NCBI RefSeq assembly: GCF_901000735.1
Contig: NC_081541.1
Span: 41,943,021 to 42,007,020 of the forward strand
Direction: 5' to 3'
Source of the DNA: Corylus avellana
Lineage: Eukaryota > Streptophyta > Magnoliopsida > Fagales > Betulaceae
Length of the DNA: 64,000 nucleotides
Shown here: positions 23,861 to 34,044 of the stretch, piece by piece
Layout: each line of letters opens with the position of its first letter
Numbering within the stretch: position 1 is the stretch's first letter
Position numbers and translations under genes: made by a program
Notes under the pieces: model-generated
What the model was told of the DNA's origin: nothing
What the model saw: only the letters and a program-made list of their open reading frames with translations
Databases searched by the model: none

Positions 23861-24519
23861 GGGATCCGGCAATGCATGGGGAATTGCCCATCAAAAATGG
23901 TTGAAATCCTAGTCATTGAATTTCATCCAATGGCCTCTAGTTTGTCACATGTCCCTTTAATTAAAAAAATACTAAAATATTATTTAAGTTTTAAAAAGAA
24001 AATATAAATAAAATAATAAAAAATTATAAAAAATTATAAAAAAAATATGGGGTGGCCGGCCACCCTCCATAGTCATAGGGGTGGTTTGGCCCTAGGCCAA
24101 ACCATTTTTTTTTTTCTTTTGGGTTTTAGGCAGCAGGGGTGGCGAATGTCCGTAGAAGCCACCCCGAGGACCGGTTAAGAGAGTGGCAGGCCACCCCATG
24201 GCCCCTAGGCCAGTGGTTCGGCTGCCCACAGGCCAAACCCAATTTTTTTTTTTTTTTTTTTTTTTTTGAGTTTGGCCCTGAGGGTGGCTTGGCCACCCCA
24301 AAGTCGAATGGGGTGGCGGCGACCCTAGGGGTGGCCTAGGGTGTGACCCACTCACCCCACATAATTTTTTTATTATTTTGTTTTATATTTTTTTTAAAAA
24401 CTTAAATATTTTTTAATTAAATGGACATGTAGCAGTATATAGACCATTGGATGAAATTCAATGGCTAGGATTTCAGACATTTTTTATGGGCAATTCCCCA
24501 TGCATTGCCGGGGATCCGG
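23861..24519. repeat. Foldback element with long inverted arms and GC-rich core
   Basis: The left arm begins GGGATCCGGCAATGCATGG. The right arm, inverted, reads GGATCCCCGGCAATGCATGG and then follows the same sequence for roughly 150 bp, through ATTGAATTTCATCCAATGG and the AAAATATT region. The core 24045-24360 is GC-rich with nested GGGGTGG / CCACCCC palindromes and poly-T runs. It is absent from the equivalent place downstream of PG-B, so it inserted after the PG duplication. No coding capacity. Confidence 0.8.
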
Positions 24520-26621
24520 ATCCATATATTTCAATCCAATATGGATTAATAATTCAATTCTCTCGTACATAGATGGAACTAAAAATTTTTGTTTAAGAGG
24601 TCCGAACTCACGTAAATAAATAAATAAATACATAAAGTAATAGAATGAAAACTAAACCATTTAGTCATCTAGAAGTAAAAAAGTCATCATTAAGTCAACG
24701 ATGCCATAATATGGGGGTTTCCAAAAACCTCCATCTTATAAGATAAGTCTTTCTCTGATCCTATACCAGTGTCTAAGCACTAAGTTATTAATTAGACGTA
24801 CTTCTGCCATTAGCTAATTAAAATGAGATTATAAATGTATGGCATCAATTTAATTAACCCACAATCTTGTGGGTTCACTTGGATCAAACATTAACTTTCA
24901 CGCCGGCTAGGTTAGGATAAACAATTAATTCTAATGGATTTAGGAGAGAGTTCATAAACGAAAGCTTGAGATGTTTAACATTTCTCTTTATAAATATGCT
25001 TTCAGAAATTTTTTTGGAAGAACTTGAAGGTAAAGTCAATCATTTGCAAATGATTGAAGTCTTGATATATATGCCATGTATTCGATCATTTAGCATCAGC
25101 CCCCGCGTATAATTCTCAGTAATATCGTTTAGCTCTTTCAAATTTCTTGTACTAAAAAAGATTTCTGGCCAAACCAAATCAAATGAAAATCACAGCATGT
25201 AATTAAAGAAGTAATATTAATTGGACCAAGAGATATTTTGGAAATTCATTTAGATTTTAATTAGTTAAAAGTTTGAAATAAGGATATAGGAACAAATAAA
25301 TAATATTAATAATAGTAGTAGTAATAATAATAATAGAATTTAAATAATAAAGATTTAGTAGATAAAAGAAATAAATTGACTTTTTTTTAACCAGGGTTAA
25401 TCCAATAGTGGATTGTAATGCCATTTTAACACAGTATTAGTAGGATAGTTGTAAAATAAAAATGTGATTTTAGCTTATAAGAAAAGGAAAAAATAAATAA
25501 ATATCCACTACAAACCAACTAAAAATATTGAGCTTAATATTTACTTAGAGTATATGTACAGAAATATTCTCCAATGCTAATGAAGTAATTGATTGCTGCC
25601 TCTCTAATGCACAAGATTAATGCTCGGCCTTCTAGAATTCACACAAGCTGATACAAACACATATAAACTTTCAACCATCTATTTTTGCAAATCTAATAGA
25701 TCCTGCAGTGAAAATAATCAACATTATTGAGATTAAAGTCTAAATAGTAAGAAATATGGTCAATCCATGCAATTGCTCGCAGATGATTCTTTCGCAACTA
25801 CTTGGATTGATTACTCATCAAGACCACAAGAACCATCTCCGAGGAGTGCTGAAAATACTGCGAGAAAAGGTGTTCCAACCAAATAAAAATATTAATCATT
25901 ACAACAGAAGTTATTTAAACACAATTTTTAGTTCAAAAACTCTAAATTCATTGCAACAAAAGATGCATTCCATTCTTTACAAGTCCTTTGCTTTTTCATC
26001 CATCAATCTTTCAAGTCAATCATCAACCTGGTACAACAACAACCAATTATAAAAATGAGGAACAAGAAACGTAATTAAATTAAACAAAGGTAAGCCTGTT
26101 GTGAATTGTTAATTTTGCTTTAATAATAACAAGGATATATATTGGTTACTGGAAAAGAAATAAATGGCACTCTGGGGTCAATCCAACAAGCTCAAGGAAC
26201 AAGCTGGCGTAAACCAAAGTAGTTTCAACGAGAGACAACAGCACTGACAACTTAAGCAACAAAAAAAAAAAAAGAAAAAAAAAAGACTAATCAAGTTGGA
26301 GGAAATATAAAAAAAGTAAAAGTCAAATACGGCAATCAGCTTAATTCAACCATATATGCTTTCCCTCATAATCAAGTCAAAATTAATCTCAACAACCAAT
26401 GCACACAACAATCCCATTATCATCAAAACTCAACAAAAAATGATAATTACAAGAGATGGTAGTAATACCTCTTTTAGAACTCTCACTTGCAGCTACACCC
26501 CACTCACAGGTTGTCTTGGCTTGGATCACCTCCAAAGCTCCCTCCGGGCCTAGGAAGAAGAGAATTTCATATCATAATCATGTCCATTCTAACAATTAGT
26601 TAATATGTGTGTGTGTGAAAA
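24520..26621. other. Spacer duplicated downstream of PG-B; no gene
   Basis: From about 24765 to 25335, and again at 25558-25600, this matches 34250-34812: shared words include AATTAAAATGAGATTATAA and GGATTTAGGAGAGAGTTC. About 220 bp (25336-25557) has no counterpart in the PG-B flank. The remainder to 26621 is AT-rich with no convincing gene. Confidence 0.6.
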
Positions 26622-26939
26622 CTAAATTATCTTGGAAAGATTTGCTAACCTGCTTGCAAGTGCCATTAGCATATCCATCTTTTCCCGCATCTTCGCCATG
26701 CCTTCTTCCATCTTCGCTGTGCGTTCCTGCATATCCTGCAGTGAGATTTGTGTCTCTTGCAGTGAGATTTGCGTCTCTTCCAATTTCCTGTCTGTCTCCT
26801 GTTGTTTTCTCCTGCAGTCTTCATGGTTGTTGAAGTCGGTTGCGTAATGCAACTGAGATGAACAAGATGAACATGACGGGGTAGATATGACACCACTCTC
26901 CATTCCTATAATCAAATTGCATGTAAATTGTTTGGACAA
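26622..26939 (-). CDS. Coiled-coil ORF, possible transposase C-terminal fragment
   Basis: An ORF of 105 codons, of which the part from Met13 is plausible as coding: a Ser/Cys-rich stretch (SCSSCSSQ) followed by a charged heptad-like coiled coil, including two tandem copies of ETQISLQ encoded by a 21-bp tandem repeat. C-terminal coiled coils of this type occur in plant Ptta/En/Spm-related proteins; that link is only a resemblance. It lies about 880 bp downstream of the F-box stop on the same strand, so it could also be a downstream exon of a longer transcript. No other transposase domain was found beside it. Confidence 0.35.
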   Translation of the reverse strand: MSKQFTCNLIIGMESGVISTPSCSSCSSQLHYATDFNNHEDCRRKQQETDRKLEETQISLQETQISLQDMQERTAKMEEGMAKMREKMDMLMALASRLANLSKII

Positions 26940-27822
26940 CTATAACACTCATCAAGCTACTAAGTCAATATAAAACATGTTCATACATCAAGCTGTCCAT
27001 TCGGACAAGCTCCCAAAACTCTATTGTCTCTATTGTGGTTGCTTAGAATATAGTTGAAAAGATGAGCAGCCCATTAAGTAAACACTAACCAATCACGCCG
27101 CACAACAAACAGAACAGTTAGATATCAGACCCATCTTGTAAACTCATTGTCAACCAAGCAATCATCCAAATGAACATTGGTGGAAATTTAGGAAAACATC
27201 GAAAAACAAATGCTCTTCGCCTCTATCTTCTTAACAATATGCTTAAGTATATAATGCTTCCATTTCAAGGAAGTGACGAACATCTTGGGGCAAGTTGCTG
27301 AGCTTATCATTGATGTCAAAAACAAAAATGAGTGGCAATTAAAATCCTGGGTCTCTTGGAATTGGGCTGCATCGCTGAAATATATCACTCTTTTTACCTA
27401 ATAAAAGTCTAAAAGCAATTAGCTACTCTTTCAGTCAATTTGTCAACACATGCGTTCAATTAGCAAGACGAATTGAAGCAATCTCCAAAACAGCTAGACG
27501 AAGTGGTAATTGTTTAAATTCTTAAATTAATCTCAAATCAATCACAACTAGGAGCGTGTGGCCACATGAAAAGATTAGGAGTGTAAGTGCGTCTCATCTA
27601 ATGCAGGGGAAGAGAAGAGGATGATTCCTGGGTTTATCAAAGTATCTCCTATCTAATTTTATATATGAAAATGATTCTGATTGATCCGTATCAAACCAGC
27701 TTCACTCAAAAAAATGGATCTCTAAAAAGCAAATTTACAAAATAATGTAACACGAACAGCAACATTTAGGACCAAACATTCTTATTAAAAAAATAATAAA
27801 AGACAACCATAAATTAAACAAG
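26940..27822. other. Spacer 3' of the F-box gene
   Basis: Probably includes the F-box 3' UTR. A minus-strand ORF at 27188-27388 has no recognisable features. Confidence 0.4.
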
Positions 27823-28956
27823 CTAAGGGCAGGGTGCCATACCTCCAAGTTCAACCCCTCCATTGATCACAATCGAACTCACCCTGAGTTCTACAACTTC
27901 AAACGTTCCCCAAGACCCTTTAAACTGAAGTTCCTTCGCTGTTTGTGTCAAAAGATCATACAAGACCAGCTGCCTCTTTCGATTCTCCATGAACAACTCC
28001 CCGTTCTTCCAAAACCCCAATGGCCTTTCCAAATGCACTGGGAGATTAATGCTAAGCAGTCTAGTCCACGACTCCCTAACACCAAATTCAAGCATAACCC
28101 ATATATCCAAATACATGTGTTTCTTCCCGTCATCATTAGGAAAAACCAGCATAGCAAGAGATCCTTTCAACTCCGTGACAGTCCGCGTGCATTCACCGTA
28201 ATCACAGAAATCTGGAAACAGCATCGTTCGGAACTCCTCATTGCTGAAGTCAAAAGCAACTATTATCTCACTATGTTCCTTGTATTCGTCGTCACCATAC
28301 CATAGAAAAACCCCATCCAATGCCGCACTCCGCCAATCATCATATATTAAGGTCAAGGGCACGCCCACATCAAGCTGTCTCCAAGAACCGCATCTCAGGC
28401 TGTATATATCTACTTCATCCCATAGATCATCTTCGCCTTCAACCAGAAGAATTCTGATCACCTTGTAATCGTTAGATACCGAGTCGAAACCGAACCCCAC
28501 ATGAAACAAAAGGACTCTAAGTCGACAGTAAGAAGACGAGGCTGGGAGAGCCTTAAGTTCTGATGACGTTGCGGGATTCCAGAGATAAATGTCGTTTCGC
28601 GCATAGTCCCAGAGGCAGAGCAGGCCATTACAGGAAGCGACGATGTCAAAAGTTGCTTCTGTTGGGAGATTCAGAGGGGTTTGAGACGCGCAGTGGAGGG
28701 AGTCGTAATAGCGGAAAGAGTGTATTAGATTTCCGGTGTCGGAGTCGTGGGCGAAGAAGAGGATAAGACGGAGAGGATCATCTTCATTGGGGTTCTGGGC
28801 GATAATGGAGTGGTTGAGGAGGTGTTTTGAGAGGAAATCTGGGTTTCCTATGAGAGCATGCCATCTTTTGGAGACACACTTGAATCTGATCAGAGATTTT
28901 GGGGGCAGCCTCGACAGTATCTTCACCACCACTTCCTCCGGCAGATAGGTTGCCAT
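27823..28956 (-). CDS. F-box protein with F-box-associated (FBA) domain
   Basis: 377 residues, single exon. The F-box occupies about residues 3-45 (LPEEVVVKILSRLPPKSLIRFKCVSKRW), the Skp1-binding module of SCF ubiquitin ligases. The FBA-type region follows, with NGLLCLWD (about 108-116), IYLWNPATSSELKALP (about 123-138) and GFGFDSVSNDYKVIRI (about 153-168), typical of the CPR1/CPR30-like plant group. Such proteins select substrates for ubiquitination; the target cannot be inferred. The start is supported by a good context (AGAATGGCA) and a TATA box about 55-60 bp upstream. The end has an oddity: GAG|GTATGG just before the stop is a plausible splice donor, so a longer spliced C-terminus is possible. 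The frame is intact. Confidence 0.93.
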   Translation of the reverse strand: MATYLPEEVVVKILSRLPPKSLIRFKCVSKRWHALIGNPDFLSKHLLNHSIIAQNPNEDDPLRLILFFAHDSDTGNLIHSFRYYDSLHCASQTPLNLPTEATFDIVASCNGLLCLWDYARNDIYLWNPATSSELKALPASSSYCRLRVLLFHVGFGFDSVSNDYKVIRILLVEGEDDLWDEVDIYSLRCGSWRQLDVGVPLTLIYDDWRSAALDGVFLWYGDDEYKEHSEIIVAFDFSNEEFRTMLFPDFCDYGECTRTVTELKGSLAMLVFPNDDGKKHMYLDIWVMLEFGVRESWTRLLSINLPVHLERPLGFWKNGELFMENRKRQLVLYDLLTQTAKELQFKGSWGTFEVVELRVSSIVINGGVELGGMAPCP

Positions 28957-29010
28957 TCTTCCAAGCTATCTGCTCTGCACAAAATGGGAGAAAACACTTT
29001 GGCATGTATA

Positions 29011-29019
29011 TTATTTATA
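29011..29019 (-). promoter_or_regulatory. TATA box of the F-box gene
   Basis: TATAAATAA on the minus strand, about 55-60 bp upstream of the ATG. This implies a short 5' leader. Confidence 0.5.
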
Positions 29020-29168
29020 GGGGAAAATGCTTTACCCTAAGTTTTACATCATTTTCAATTTGAATACAATATTACAAAATTATAAAATTTTACAATTCTC
29101 AATCCGTTACTCAATTCCATTTTCTTAGATGGAAAGTGCAACATGTGTAACGCGCGTGAGAATTTTTC

Positions 29169-29726
29169 TAGAGGTGAGAAGATTACATTTATCGCCTACC
29201 AACAGCTTATCGACCGCCTATCAATAGCTTATCGACTGTCAACGAACCGTCATCGACCGACAACCAACTTTTGGTAGTCGGTAGGCAGAATAAAAATATT
29301 GTTTCGACATCGGTTCAGTTCGGTTCGGGCGGTAGAAAAAAAATTTTATCAGTTAACCGACAATTAACCAATTTAGCCGATTTTTCAAGTGAATTTTAAA
29401 TTTTTTCTGGTAACTTTCCTTATTGTATTTGTCTAGTTGATTTGTGGTTGTCATTTTGGTCTATGTTCCATGAATTTGCCTTTTTCTTTTCATTTATAAA
29501 CACATGTTCTTTATTGATTATGTAGTTACAAAGAAATTGATAAATCTTAACATAAAAACTTATAACCGACAATTAATCGACTTAACCGATCACTTATTAA
29601 CCGATTAACCGAAAAAGTCGAAACTATTCATTGTCGGTATGAAGTCAGTTAATTAATCGACTTAACCGACTTTTACGAATCAGTAGGCGAAAATGCCCCT
29701 ACCGACAACGTCGATACCCACCCCTA
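29169..29726. mobile_element. hAT-type MITE with perfect 8-bp target duplication
   Basis: Termini TAGAGGTG and (inverted) TAGGGGTG are flanked by AATTTTTC on both sides (29161-29168 and 29727-29734). The 558-bp body is full of CGACTTAACCGA / TCGGTTAA words and encodes nothing. Size, termini and 8-bp duplication fit the hAT superfamily. Confidence 0.8.
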
Positions 29727-30717
29727 AATTTTTCTCTCAATCTTTCCATAGAGCCCCTAAAAAAAAAATTGAGAGTGACCATAGCCACTCCTTTGGCCGT
29801 CACCTTTAATCCGACCAAATGGGGATAACCAAGCAACTCTATGACTAAAGGAGTGGCCGAAACTACTTCAAACTCATTGGAGGTGGCTCTCCAATTGGTT
29901 AGATTGGAGGTGACGATCCACTTATAACCATGGGTAGTTCAACCATCTTAAGGTCAAATGAAAGTAGTTGAAAGTAACCCAAAGTACAATCAAATAATCA
30001 ATTTTTTATCATTTAGTTAAAAATTTTATTTTTTATTTACAAATTTAAATAACAAACACACTCTCAGTCTCACTCTCTCACATCTATTATTTTGAAAACA
30101 TGATTTATTAAGAACTGATTTTGAAAATAAAATTTAGCAAGTATGTCATTTTTTCTACTCATCATCATGAATGCTCCTCGAGAAACTCATTTTTTCTACG
30201 GATTTATTAAGAACTGATTTTGAAAATAAAATTTAGCAAGTATGTCATTTTTTCTACTCATCATCATGAATGCTCCTCGAGAAACTCATTTTTTCTACTC
30301 ATCATCATGAATGCTCCTAGAGACTGTTTCTGATTTAACTAGACAAAGTCAAGAGGCCAATGCCCAGTGATTTGACTGTGCACCCTCTACTTTCTGTACT
30401 TGACAACAAACTTTACAGATTAAGGGGGTAAACGAAAGCTTGGGGAGTAAAGGAGTTGAGTTTGGGCGGATAGTACTTATTTAAGCTTGGCTTGTTGAAT
30501 TTTTTATCGAGTTCAAGCTTGACACAAGCTTCATTTCATGTCCAAACTTGGCTCGTTAGGGTGGGTACTGAGCTTGAGCTTAGAAATTTTTGTAAAGGCT
30601 CGAGCTCAAGTTCAGCTTACATCAAATTATTTAAATTTTGTATTTAAGTAAAAAAAAAAATTTAAATAAACATAATAAATAAATTTTATTAATGATATGA
30701 CCATAAAAAAATAAGGT
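29727..30717. repeat. Spacer with 99-bp tandem duplication
   Basis: A 99-bp unit (GATTTATTAAGAACTGATTT start) occurs at 30102 and again at 30201, each with an internal repeat of TCATTTTTTCTACTC. Sequence from 30207 onward equals the gap-bounded contig at 21242. At 29765-29960 there are several CCACTCCTTTGG-like words. No gene. Confidence 0.6.
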
Positions 30718-32222
30718 CATTACAAAAAAACAATTTTTTTTTTACTAGAATTTTCTAACATTTTTTGGTGTCTGACACGTCAGAAATTTTTTTTGACATA
30801 TCGTTTCTGACGTGTGTTGATTGTCAGAAGCATAGGTGTCAGTAAAATTTTTTTTCTGACGTGTTAGTGGGTAGAACGTCAAAATTTTCTTACGTTTTAG
30901 TGTAGCACACATCAAAAATATTTTCTGATGTGACAAATAGTAACACGTCAAAATTTTTTGACATGGTAGAGCTCCCACGTCAGAAAATTTAGTCTTTTTT
31001 TTTTTTTTTTTTTTTATTTGTTTGTTGAATTTACGATTAATTGCTTTTTTTGTTTGCACCTTTCAATTTGTTTTATGTTGTTTGATCTTGAATTTTTGGT
31101 CAAGAAATTTGCTCCACTGCTTTGGTCATTGAATGATTGGCAGCCATAACATGGGTCGTCAAGAAAGCTTTTCTGCCAAGAGGCCTTAATTTCATCTCCT
31201 TTTTCAAAATGTCAAGGTTTGACTGGAATTTGACAGTGTTGTTGATCTTAGATTAATAGATAGAGCCACAGAGAACCTGTCCGGCCAACCGTAGCCAGCA
31301 CTTCCATGCCTAGTGTTTTGCTATGTAAGCTTAAAAAATGTACTACCAAAGAACTGCAGAAGAACACTAAAGTGTACATTCAGAAAACGGAGGAGCTCTT
31401 GTATATATACCTGTGAGGAGCTCTTGTAGGGGCTAGAAACGGAGGGAGAGAGGACGACGGCCGGAGATCGATGGCTGAGAGACGGTCGGCGGGTTTAGCT
31501 GTGGAGGATCGGAGACTTCGTGAGAGAGAAACTACTGAGCTTGAGAGAGAGTATATATATATACGGCCGGTGGGTGGAGAAGAGAAAAAAGAAGAAGCTT
31601 GATCAAGCTTCAGCTATGGCGGAAGAAAGAAAGAAAACGGAGAAAACAAGAGAAAAAGAAAAAGCTGAGAGATATACCTTGGGCAGTGGTCTTCCAGCTG
31701 GGGGACATAAAAGATATATAAAAAAATAATGAATATTCAAATATTCAAAGCTGAGAGATGGGACGTGTGCGAGCGGGGATTCCTGAAGCGCGCCTTCGCT
31801 TGAGGGGATTCCTGACGTGGTATTTTTACCACGTCAGGAAATTCTGACGTGCCAGGTGTTGCACGTCAGAAATTCGAAGCACTCTGAAAAAAAAAAAAAA
31901 ATATCTGCGTTGTGGCGGCTATTGATATATACCCTTATATACCTATATATATATACTCTAACATATTGACGTGTACGTCAGAAAATATATAATTTTTTAA
32001 TTTTTGAAATTGTTAAAATTTTTCAGACGTTCCAATATTTAACACGTCAGAATTTTCTAACGTGTCAAAACTGACATGTCAAAAAATTCTGACATGCCAC
32101 TGTTCACACATCAGAAAATTAATTTCTGACGTTTTAAAATTAACCCGTCAGAAATTTTCTGACGTGGCAACAAAACATGTACTGTAGCCATGTCAGAAAA
32201 TGCCATTTTTTTTTTTGTAGTG
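30718..32222. mobile_element. Non-autonomous CACTA transposon, family 2
   Basis: The left terminus is CATTACAAAAAAACAA (one change from CACTAC) and the right terminus, inverted, is CACTACAAAAAAAAAAATGG. The 3-bp duplication GGT lies on both sides (30715-30717 and 32223-32225). Subterminal regions hold many CACGTCAGAAA / TTTCTGACGTG copies in both orientations. The interior, about 31390-31760, is purine-rich and includes an ORF at 31520-31729 with no known domain. The element is 1505 bp and has no transposase. It sits just upstream of the truncated end of PG-B. A partial second copy is on the 21242-22659 contig. Confidence 0.88.
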
Positions 32223-32535
32223 GGTGAATGTGAGAGATCTATAGGTTGAGAGGAGAAAGATTATACCAAACAAGACCTATATTCATTCACGTAACTGCCT
32301 CTTTGTGAACATTGTTACCACCATCGCCGCATGAAGCGGCGGAGTTAGGTGGAGGCGTGGTCACTAGACACTAAGTGTAAGGAGCATCAAACATTATGTC
32401 TGATTTGGGATAATTTAGGGTTACATTCAAGTGTAAAGAGTGAAGCTAGGAAGAAGATGAAATGAAGAGTCAAAGCTGATTTGGGGAAAATAAAGCAAAG
32501 CAAAGCATATGATTAATAAGAATTGCATATTGATG
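32223..32535. other. Non-homologous DNA at the broken 5' end of PG-B
   Basis: Where PG-A has exons 1-3, this interval has unrelated sequence without recognisable features. Homology to PG-A starts abruptly at 32536 within exon 3. Confidence 0.5.
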
Positions 32536-34044
32536 TGCAAAATCAACAAAACTCTGGTATGTAATTCGGCTCATGAGTGCTTCCATCAACTTTCTTTCTT
32601 TCCATCTCTTAATTAATAGAATTTGAACTAATTGCTTGTCATTTCTTTCTTGTATTCTTTTGCATGCAGCCTTGCACGCACGCGCCAACTGTAAGCCTTT
32701 TTTCCTTTTTCTTTATTTCTTGATTTATTTTCATAATATTTTTATCTTTTTTTTTTTTTTTTTTTTTTTATATATATATATATACTGTGTATGTATGTAT
32801 TTATAGGCTGTGACTTTCCTCAACTGCAACAATTTGACAGTAGATAACTTGCGGATCAAAAACGCACCACAAATGCATCTCACGTTTCAAAGAAGCTTAA
32901 ATGTCAAAGCTTCACGTCTCGTGGTAACTGCACCGGAGCATAGCCCCAACACCGATGGAATTCATGTCACAGAAACACAGAACATTCAGATTCAAAACTG
33001 CGTTATAGGGACAGCCCGGACAGGTATATATATATATAACCTTGAATTTTCTATAAAAAGTTGCTAATTAAATATCAAGTTTGGCTTGCCTCTATAGTGA
33101 CAATAATGAGATTTTATGTTTTATTTATTGAAGGGGATGATTGTATTTCGATAGTAAGTGGGTCTGAAAATGTTGAAGCCACAGATATTACTTATGAACC
33201 CGGCCATGGAATCAGGTAACTAGGGATCTCTAACTCTTCTTGCTTTGCATGCATAAATATTATTACGTTTTTTATTTTTATTTTTATTTTATTTTTTACA
33301 TGTAATTTAATTATTACACATTTGGATATTATTTTACTTGCAGCATAGGAAGTTTGGGTGCGGGCGGTTCAAATGACTATGTTTCAAATGTGATGGTTGA
33401 CAGAGCGATACTAACAGGAAGTACCACAAATGGATTGAGAATAAAAACTTGGCAGGTAATTAAAAATATCTATTTTGTTTTTGTTAATCCATTGTTGGTT
33501 AGCAATTTACACTTAACATATTATTCATTTATTCATATGCAGGGCGGCTCTGGATATGCCAAAAATATTACATTTCAAAATGTTGAAATGCATAGTATTC
33601 GAAACCCTATAATCATAAATCAATATTACTGCGATAAAAAAGAACCTTTATGCTCGGAACATGTAATACTCTTAACAAAAATGTTTGGTGTAATGATAGT
33701 GCGCATTTATAAATATATGTGCATGTTCATGAGTGTCACATGCATGGCACAATGGCAAAACAAAGATATAATACTCTAAACAACACTTGTATCCCAAAAA
33801 CTCTGACAAACACTTATTTTAATGGCAGGCTTTAGCGGTGGAAGTAAGCAATATTGGTTACAAAAACATTACAGGTGTCAGCGCATTAGAGGAAGCCATA
33901 AACTTCAAGTGCAGCAAGAGTTTTCCCTGCCGTGAAATTTGGTTGGAAGACGTTAATCTTGCATGCCAAGAAGACGAAAGTGTCAAGGCCTTTTGTGACA
34001 GCGTTGAATTGATTAACCAGGGGAACGTCTCTCCTTCGTGTTAG
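32536..34044 (+). pseudogene. 5'-truncated polygalacturonase paralogue PG-B
   Basis: Matches PG-A from the last 21 bases of exon 3: 32536-32556, 32670-32690 (the 21-nt microexon), 32807-33023, 33134-33215, 33344-33455, 33543-33662, 33829-34044. The remaining exons have no stops or frameshifts. The NTDGIH, GDDCIS, GHGISIGS and RIKTWQ motifs survive. Missing are the signal peptide and about the first 170 residues, so no secreted enzyme is expected. Differences from PG-A include 9 extra bases at the end of exon 5, CG to YE before PGHG, one extra codon in exon 7 and an AT|GT exon 8 boundary instead of AG|GT. The clean frames suggest a fairly recent truncation. A functional gene with a new 5' end is possible but unsupported. 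Confidence 0.85.

Noticed and set aside
28241..28766. Plus-strand ORFs opposite the F-box gene
   Set aside because: Shadows of the F-box coding frame, without domains or promoters.
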